A stretch of DNA of 64,000 bases, taken from assembly GCF_002958735.1 (NCBI RefSeq), contig NZ_PPGH01000035.1, forward strand, positions 212,001 through 276,000, read 5' to 3'. Positions 59,215 through 64,000 of the stretch are shown in pieces. Source of the stretch: Chromatium okenii (lineage in GTDB: Bacteria > Pseudomonadota > Gammaproteobacteria > Chromatiales > Chromatiaceae). The translations under genes were made by a program, and so were the position numbers. How positions within the stretch are numbered: position 1 is the stretch's first letter; each line of letters opens with the position of its first letter. The notes beneath the pieces are model-generated. The model ran no database searches. It was not told the origin of the DNA and was given only the letters and a program-made list of their open reading frames with translations.

Positions 59215-62109
59215 TTAACTGCTCCGCGCTTTATTGAGTGCCAATAACTGCTGTAAAACTTCGGTTTCGCTCAATTCGTTTGACCAGCCATAAGCTGCGG
59301 CAACCGCTTGATCTAATTTGACATGCTCATTCACCAACCACGCCGGTTTTTTATTATACAAATTGGTCAGGGTACGTTGTTTTAATAGCGCCGCGTAAGT
59401 TGGTTTGGCAATGATGCGATCAGGATAACCCGCCACCACTTCCGGCACTCGCTCAATCCATTCTGGCGGATTTAACCAATTCTCACGCAATTGATTGAGT
59501 TGAAATGCTGCCTCAGCAATAGCGACTGCGTGATCTCGGTATTCTGCTGCAACCGTTGGAATAATTGCGCCGCTGTCTAAAGTTTCAATTCCGCTGCCAG
59601 TATCCGCTGGCGTTAAACCCATTGGAAATGGAAAGGTCTCAAAACAAGATTTAGCATTGTAGGTTGGTCTACCACCTTCATTTCCATCACCATGCCATGA
59701 GCAGGTTGCTAGTGACCAAATTTGATGAATCTGTGATGATAAAATTCCGAACGTCATATCATCAGATCGCGCAACAATTACTAATCGCGTGTCAGGTAAA
59801 ACGGTTTTATCTAACCAAACAAAAAACCGATATTTAGCTACTCGCGGAGTGCAAAGATAACGCGACAAGCCGGTTAATGCTTTACGCATTCCAGAACGTG
59901 CTTCTTCATGAATCCACCAATTTTTTCGAGTTCTTTCGCGTCTCACCGTATCACGATAGGGTTTGACATTATTTAGTAGATGTTGGAATGGAAACTCATA
60001 TAAAGCGGCATCAATTTCCGACGTATTGAGACCAAAATCAATGATCCAAGTATCAGATGCTCGACTGGCAATGTCTTTTCCATTGCGCCAAGGTTTAACG
60101 ACATTACTGGTTGGGAGTCCATGTGGATTAGGAATTGCCAGCCATGATCTTGCGAGATCGCCAGAAATATCAAAAGCACCGTATTTTTTTGTTCCTTCAA
60201 AACTAACATTGTTATTTTCAAGCAGTAATTTAGCAGTGGTTAAATTCAATTTTTTATCATTATCGCTCTCCGTTAAGTCAGCATAAATTGCTGCAACTTT
60301 TTCGCCATTCAATACTGGCGTTACTTCTGTATTCCCGAAGCAAATCAAACTGACGCGCACCGCAGCGCCGCTGTTAATCCAAGGTTCATCTGACCACGCA
60401 TTAAAAATGGTCGTTGTTTTACAAATGCGTTCTAATACTTGACGATTTGCCCCTCCGCGAATTGAATTCGTTGACACTAAGCCAGCAGCGTTGGCTTTTT
60501 TCGTTTCAATCTGCGACCGCGCTTTTTCAAACCAATACGTTACTAAATCCGCACCTGCGGGAATGCGTCCAGCATAAATAGTTCCCAGCGTTGAAAAATA
60601 ATCATCACCCAATACGCCGCGCTTTTTACTACCACCCAAAAACGGCGGATTACCAACAATGACATCAGCGGTTGGCCAATTCGGTTCCGAGCCATCTGCA
60701 TTCACCACTGCATCACGTTGGTCAATGATATTGATGGTTTTCAGAATTGGATTTTTTGCCAATGAAAACCCGTGATTCAGCATCCATTGAATTTCACCAA
60801 TCCACACCGTCACCCGTGCTAGTTCAGCAGCATAGGAATTTAATTCAATGCCCAGCACGTTTTCTGGCCCAACCAAGGTAAAACTACGCGGCAATCCTAA
60901 ACGCTCCGCATCTAAAATAACGTCGTGTTCTAAATTCTTCAAACCGCGCAACGCCAATAATAAAAAGTTTCCCGAACCACACGCAGGATCAAGCACTCGA
61001 AAATTCTGCAAGCGTTCAAATACTGCTGACAATAATGCTTGCGCAGATTTAATCGTTTTGTTGCGAGTGATTGTAGATTTTGCTGCATCCGCTTTTTTCA
61101 TTAGCGCCGCAATTTTAATCTTTTGAAGACGCCATTCTTCCCGTAATGGATCGAGCACCACCGGATTAACCAACCGCATAATGGATGCTGGGTCGGTGTA
61201 ATGCGCACCGAGTTGTTCACGTTGATTAGGATCAAGTCCGCGTTCAAATAACGTGCCGAAAATACTCGGCTCAATGGCAGACCAATTCAACCGCGCCAAT
61301 TCCCGCAACATTCGCACATCATCGCGGGTTAACGGCAGCGGCGTTACTGCATCAAACAATCCGCCATTAAACCAATCAATTTCTTCAGTACCAAAGAATC
61401 CGCCAGTTGCCATCGTATTAAATAAATTGGTGAGCATTAGCGGCAAATGCTCCAAACGCTTCTGCCCGATTTCCAATAACTTGCTAAACGATTTGTTGGG
61501 TAATAAACCAATATCTTCAGCAAAAAAACAAAACAGAATTTGCTGGCAAAAATGCGCGATCTGCTGGGTATCGTGACCACGTTGGCGCAAGGTTTGCGCC
61601 AATTCACCGAATTGTCGCGCCGCGTTTTCCGTTAATGCTGCAGTGGTGAGCGTTGGGCGCAACCGTTCCGGCTCAGAAAATGCCCATTTTAATAATTGCA
61701 ATTTGGCGGGAATGCGCAAATCTTCCAACGCCAGCGAATGCACTTTAGAAACCGTACCATTAAATGCCGTATGAATAATAATCCGTTCCATATCGGAAAC
61801 AATTAGCAGTGGCGGATTTTCCAATGCCGGAGCGTAGCGATGCAGTTGAATAAAAGCATCGTTTAAGTTTTTGCGTTTACCTTTGTATTCCCAACCGAAA
61901 TGATCGCGTTTCCATACATCCGCCCAACCATCACCGCCAGTGGTTTTCTTCGCTCCCTTTTCAAAGCAATAAAAATCGCCAGTTGGATCAATTGACGCCG
62001 GTGTTGGTTCATTTAATAATTGGCACAAATCAAGGAAATGTTCTTGTGCAGCAGAACGTTCTTTTAATGTGGTAGATTGCCATTTGGCAATGAATTCATC
62101 TGGAGTCAT
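59215..62109 (-). CDS. Type IIL (MmeI-family) restriction endonuclease-methyltransferase
   Basis: 964 residues, a single-chain enzyme of MmeI size. The nuclease site is intact: D-x9-E-x-K in DVWKRDHFGWEYKGKRKNLN. The adenine methyltransferase has motif I LDPACGSGNFLLLAL and motif IV VIVGNPPFLGG. A GAHYTDP block precedes them, and the C-terminal half is the DNA-recognition region. Such enzymes methylate one strand of an asymmetric site and cut about 20 bases away. Nothing suggests inactivation. It converges with cbbO and is divergent from a DUF2442 gene 32 bp away. A decayed copy of its 3' end lies at 62530-62738. DISARM-type MTases are an alternative relation, but no DISARM partner genes are present. 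Confidence 0.9.
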   Translation of the reverse strand: MTPDEFIAKWQSTTLKERSAAQEHFLDLCQLLNEPTPASIDPTGDFYCFEKGAKKTTGGDGWADVWKRDHFGWEYKGKRKNLNDAFIQLHRYAPALENPPLLIVSDMERIIIHTAFNGTVSKVHSLALEDLRIPAKLQLLKWAFSEPERLRPTLTTAALTENAARQFGELAQTLRQRGHDTQQIAHFCQQILFCFFAEDIGLLPNKSFSKLLEIGQKRLEHLPLMLTNLFNTMATGGFFGTEEIDWFNGGLFDAVTPLPLTRDDVRMLRELARLNWSAIEPSIFGTLFERGLDPNQREQLGAHYTDPASIMRLVNPVVLDPLREEWRLQKIKIAALMKKADAAKSTITRNKTIKSAQALLSAVFERLQNFRVLDPACGSGNFLLLALRGLKNLEHDVILDAERLGLPRSFTLVGPENVLGIELNSYAAELARVTVWIGEIQWMLNHGFSLAKNPILKTINIIDQRDAVVNADGSEPNWPTADVIVGNPPFLGGSKKRGVLGDDYFSTLGTIYAGRIPAGADLVTYWFEKARSQIETKKANAAGLVSTNSIRGGANRQVLERICKTTTIFNAWSDEPWINSGAAVRVSLICFGNTEVTPVLNGEKVAAIYADLTESDNDKKLNLTTAKLLLENNNVSFEGTKKYGAFDISGDLARSWLAIPNPHGLPTSNVVKPWRNGKDIASRASDTWIIDFGLNTSEIDAALYEFPFQHLLNNVKPYRDTVRRERTRKNWWIHEEARSGMRKALTGLSRYLCTPRVAKYRFFVWLDKTVLPDTRLVIVARSDDMTFGILSSQIHQIWSLATCSWHGDGNEGGRPTYNAKSCFETFPFPMGLTPADTGSGIETLDSGAIIPTVAAEYRDHAVAIAEAAFQLNQLRENWLNPPEWIERVPEVVAGYPDRIIAKPTYAALLKQRTLTNLYNKKPAWLVNEHVKLDQAVAAAYGWSNELSETEVLQQLLALNKARSS

Positions 62110-62141
62110 GGCGTTTAGTCGCTCATTAAAGAGGAATTAAT

Positions 62142-62390
62142 ATGTGTATGTTACCCAAAACTGTCCGTATGGATGACAATAATTTATGGGTCGAATTGCA
62201 CGACGGCAGGACAGTCGGTGTGCCGTTGGCATGGTTTCCGCGTTTGCTGGCGGCAACGCCGGAACAACGCAATGATTTTGAACTTAGTCCCAGAGGAATT
62301 CATTGGGATTTACTTGATGAAGATATTGCAATTGCCGGGCTGTTGGCTGGCGTGGGCGATATGACAACGCATCGTTGTAAAGCTGCGTAG
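62142..62390 (+). CDS. DUF2442 domain protein
   Basis: 82 residues (LWVELHDGRTVGVPLAWFPR, then ELSPRGIHWDLLDEDIAIAG), a textbook DUF2442 protein. The family is usually paired with a DUF4160 protein in loci resembling toxin-antitoxin pairs; no DUF4160 gene is here. ATG 62142 has AGAGGA upstream. It lies divergent from the MmeI-type gene with a 32 bp gap, so the two share control space. Confidence 0.85.
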   Translation: MCMLPKTVRMDDNNLWVELHDGRTVGVPLAWFPRLLAATPEQRNDFELSPRGIHWDLLDEDIAIAGLLAGVGDMTTHRCKAA

Positions 62391-62529
62391 ATTTCAACAT
62401 GAATCCGTCAACTGGAATATCAATATTGGTTACACCGCTGAAGGTATTGGTGAGATGACGATTCTGGATGCACAAAAAAGCGGATTGTATCCATTACAGA
62501 TTGAGCGTGTTCACGCAGAAGCCGCTTGA
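62377..62529 (+). pseudogene. Remnant resembling a DUF2283 protein C-terminus
   Basis: An open stretch in another frame overlaps the end of the DUF2442 gene and stops at 62527-62529. It reads INIGYTAEGIGEMTILDAQK, which has the D/E-G-x-GxxxILDA pattern of DUF2283 proteins. No start codon in a sensible place is seen, so the beginning is missing or fused to the DUF2442 gene by a deletion. Weak call based on about 25 residues. Confidence 0.35.
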
Positions 62530-62738
62530 TTTTAACTGCTCCGCGCTTTATTGAGTACCAACAACTGCTGTAAAATTTCAGTTTCGCTCAATTCATTTCC
62601 ACAGCCACGCTGGTTTTTTGTTATACAAATTGATCAGAATGCGCTCAGGATAACCCACCACAACTTCCGGCACTCGTTCAATCCATTCTGGCAGATTTAA
62701 CCACTGCTCGCGCAATTAATTTAATTGAAATTCCTTCA
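62530..62738 (-). pseudogene. Decayed second copy of the 3' end of an MmeI-family gene
   Basis: The stretch starting TTTAACTGCTCCGCGCTTTA matches 59214-59500, the 3' end of the intact gene, in the same orientation. Roughly 85 percent of aligned bases agree, with two internal deletions (one after the block at about 62596, one near 62636). It includes the segments for the PPEWIERVPEVV-like region and the final KARSS. It is a fragment and cannot be expressed as a protein. Confidence 0.85.
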
Positions 62739-62839
62739 AGGTAATGGCAGAGACAGCTATACAGAGCTTTGAGATTTTCATCGGTTTTTAGTAGCGGCAG
62801 CATGATGTAATTGCTCGACGCATTGCGCTGATGTGAATG

Positions 62840-62868
62840 AAAAAGCCCCACAAATGCGGGGCTTTTTT
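62840..62868. terminator. Terminator hairpin
   Basis: AAAAAGCCCC and GGGGCTTTTTT form a stem with an eight-base loop. It lies between the MmeI remnant and the KilA-N gene, and would end KilA-N transcription on the minus strand. Confidence 0.75.
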
Positions 62869-62900
62869 GTGTCTGCGTTTATTCAAAAAATCCCATCAGA

Positions 62901-62940
62901 AAAAGCCCCCCTTTGAAAAAGGGTGGTTGGGGGGATTTAA
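62901..62940 (-). repeat. Palindromic element copy 8, at the KilA-N gene stop codon
   Basis: AAAAGCCCCCCTTTGAAAAAGGGTGGTTGGGGGGATTTAA. Read on the minus strand it begins TTAAATCCCCCCAACC. The TAA stop of the KilA-N gene is part of the TTTAAATCCCC edge, exactly as at dapD. Confidence 0.8.
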
Positions 62941-63734
62941 AGCGGCAAGGATTGTGGATTGATATACGCTTCCAATCGCGCTAATAACTCAGGAAAACGC
63001 TCCACGAAAAACAGCGGCTGCGTCTCGCGGGGATTATTCGGACTGGTTTCATTGCGCCCATATTTCAAACCCTCCTCGGTTAAGCTCCAGAACCATTTAA
63101 TCGTGTTGCCGGTGCTCTTGCGGGAAAGATGTTCCAGAATGCCCATTGCTTCTAATGCCGGATTGACAGTCTTGGCAACGTGATGAAAAAGCGGACTCCT
63201 CATCTCTTTTAATAGCGGAGTGATCGCTCTGACCAGTGGTTCATCGACATAATCAGGAAGAAAATCAGGATTGATTCCTTCTGATTCACTGAGTTTAGCC
63301 AGCATCCGAATCTTGCTGGTTTCTGATACGCGCAATGCCCGCATTGCTAATTCAAAAATCTGAATCTTCATTGCTGGCTGATAGGGTAAAGCCGAATTGA
63401 CGGGTTGCAATGTACCTGTAACAACGGCATCAAAGGTACGAATGACCTTCAAATGAAACGACGGGCTGATCCACATTGCGTAAGCGTAGACCAGCTCCTT
63501 GACGACGAAAGTGCCAAGTCCTTGTTTTGCAAAGATAGACGGAATTCCGTCTATCTCGCATTCTTTAGCAAGATCAATCGTTTGCTGATTTTGAAGCCAA
63601 GTTGCTGGGCGATTTTTAACCGCACCACCTGAAGCCTTGTGCAGATCGTTCAGGCAATACCGACCTTCGGCATCCCTGTGAATTGTGACATCGTCAATGA
63701 CGATAGAAGAAAAAGACGGATGTTGCGAAACCAT
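62937..63734 (-). CDS. KilA-N domain protein (phage antirepressor type)
   Basis: 265 residues. The N-terminal KilA-N DNA-binding domain is clear: IVIDDVTIHRDAEGRYCLND, LHKASGGAVKNRPATWLQNQ, and VYAYAMWISPSFHLKVIRTF. The C-terminal half is helical with an unassigned winged-helix-like end (FWSLTEEGLKYGRNE). Such genes belong to phages and prophage remnants, where they act as antirepressors or regulators. No other phage gene is visible. AAGGAGG precedes ATG 63734. The leader contains a sequence complementary to this ribosome site, and the stop codon lies in a palindromic element. Confidence 0.88.
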   Translation of the reverse strand: MVSQHPSFSSIVIDDVTIHRDAEGRYCLNDLHKASGGAVKNRPATWLQNQQTIDLAKECEIDGIPSIFAKQGLGTFVVKELVYAYAMWISPSFHLKVIRTFDAVVTGTLQPVNSALPYQPAMKIQIFELAMRALRVSETSKIRMLAKLSESEGINPDFLPDYVDEPLVRAITPLLKEMRSPLFHHVAKTVNPALEAMGILEHLSRKSTGNTIKWFWSLTEEGLKYGRNETSPNNPRETQPLFFVERFPELLARLEAYINPQSLPL

Positions 63735-63738
63735 AAAG

Positions 63739-63816
63739 GCCTCCTTTCAGGTTTTCTCAAAGTAAATGCTTAAAAAATAAGCATCCCGCAGGGGCTTGAG
63801 ACCGCTGAAAGACGGC
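63739..63816 (-). promoter_or_regulatory. Anti-Shine-Dalgarno leader structure of the KilA-N gene (C4-like)
   Basis: On the minus-strand RNA, GCCGUCUUUCAG (63805-63816) can pair with CUGAAAGGAGGC (63739-63750), the KilA-N ribosome site, in 11 of 12 positions including one G-U. Between them is a smaller hairpin, AUGCUUA/UAAGCAU (63766-63784). The layout recalls phage P1 C4 antisense control of its antirepressor; homology to C4 is not established. Confidence 0.5.
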
Positions 63817-63834
63817 GAGTTCATTCGTGAGCAT
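63757..63834 (-). CDS. Candidate 25-residue leader peptide upstream of the KilA-N gene
   Basis: ATG at 63834-63832 (minus strand) follows AAGGAGCAGG, a good ribosome site. The 25-codon ORF (starts MLTNELAVFQRSQAP) stops 22 bases before the KilA-N ATG. Its codons 7-10 contain the sequence that can pair with the KilA-N ribosome site. Too short to judge by codon use; the call rests on position and the ribosome site. Confidence 0.4.
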   Translation of the reverse strand: MLTNELAVFQRSQAPAGCLFFKHLL

Positions 63835-64000
63835 CCTGCTCCTTATTTCACCGCACCCCTACGAAATACCGTTAATCTTGGTGTCGTATTACACACAAAA
63901 GTTAGATATAAAAAACCGCTAATTCTCGTGTGCGGGTAACGCTTTCAGGTGTGTCTCAAGCACCTACCAATAGAAAAACACGCCAACAAACCAATGTCAA
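63835..64000. other. Leader/intergenic sequence at the window end, nothing recognised
   Basis: Probably contains the KilA-N promoter on the minus strand. ACACCTGAAAGCG (minus strand, near 63950) partly repeats the ribosome-site region. No gene or attachment site was identified. Confidence 0.4.

Noticed and set aside
59215..62109. DISARM or BREX defence system
   Set aside because: The methyltransferase carries its own MmeI-type nuclease motif, and no helicase, phospholipase-D or BREX partner genes are adjacent.

Overview
The window reads as chromosome of a gammaproteobacterium, probably an autotrophic sulfur-type bacterium (Chromatiales/Thiotrichales sort). The order petABC-sspA-sspB, an Allochromatium-type 2[4Fe-4S] ferredoxin beside coaD, and a BarA/GacS-like hybrid kinase next to cysM all point to gammaproteobacteria. 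Form II RuBisCO (cbbM) with cbbQ and cbbO points to CO2 fixation by the Calvin cycle. A coupled set of multihaem cytochromes just upstream suggests respiratory redox chemistry on sulfur or nitrogen compounds. The species assignment is inference; no rRNA or tRNA gene was seen.

Layout. 0-2 kb: an NtrC-type regulator with a broken frame, then the 4.5S SRP RNA. 2-8.3 kb: a large membrane coiled-coil protein followed by two cyclic-di-GMP enzymes. 8.4-14.5 kb: housekeeping genes (aspartic protease, DUF3422, glutathione peroxidase, fpr, purC, ferredoxin, coaD, NIF3-like). 14.7-19.3 kb: cytochrome bc1 complex (petABC), sspAB, a lipoprotein and a guanidinium exporter. 19.3-25.1 kb, minus strand: lipoproteins, YoaA helicase and PBP1B. 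25.3-27.9 kb: a VOC protein, a tiny stand-alone RTX-repeat protein and a CNNM/CorC-type membrane protein. 28.3-30.9 kb: dapC, a GNAT acetyltransferase and dapD (lysine/peptidoglycan precursor synthesis). 31-34.8 kb: ExeA/GspA-like ATPase, GspB-like protein and lnt. 34.8-43.6 kb, minus strand: a small Cys-motif protein, a multidomain hybrid histidine kinase, cysM, and an O-antigen-ligase/beta-helix fusion. 43.7-50.1 kb: a NIT-domain chemoreceptor, FliL-like protein, mrp and metG. 50.2-53.9 kb: a translationally coupled heptahaem cytochrome, b-type cytochrome and octahaem (OTR-like) cytochrome. 54.2-59.2 kb: cbbM, cbbQ, an antitoxin-like ORF and cbbO. 59.2-64 kb: an accessory region with an intact MmeI-type restriction-modification enzyme, small DUF2442/DUF2283 pieces, a decayed second copy of the MmeI-gene 3' end, and a phage-type KilA-N gene with an unusual leader.

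Two features cut across the window. First, a short C/G-rich palindromic element occurs at least eight times. Six copies lie inside genes (three in gspB-like, one in lnt, two in the hybrid kinase), where they are translated into a Pro-Leu-(Q/K)-K-G-G type peptide. Two copies sit exactly on a stop codon (dapD, KilA-N). Second, several genes, including normally essential metG and dapD, are broken by frameshifts that almost all look like one or two missing bases in short homopolymers. I therefore treat these as probable sequence errors and annotate the genes across their full span.
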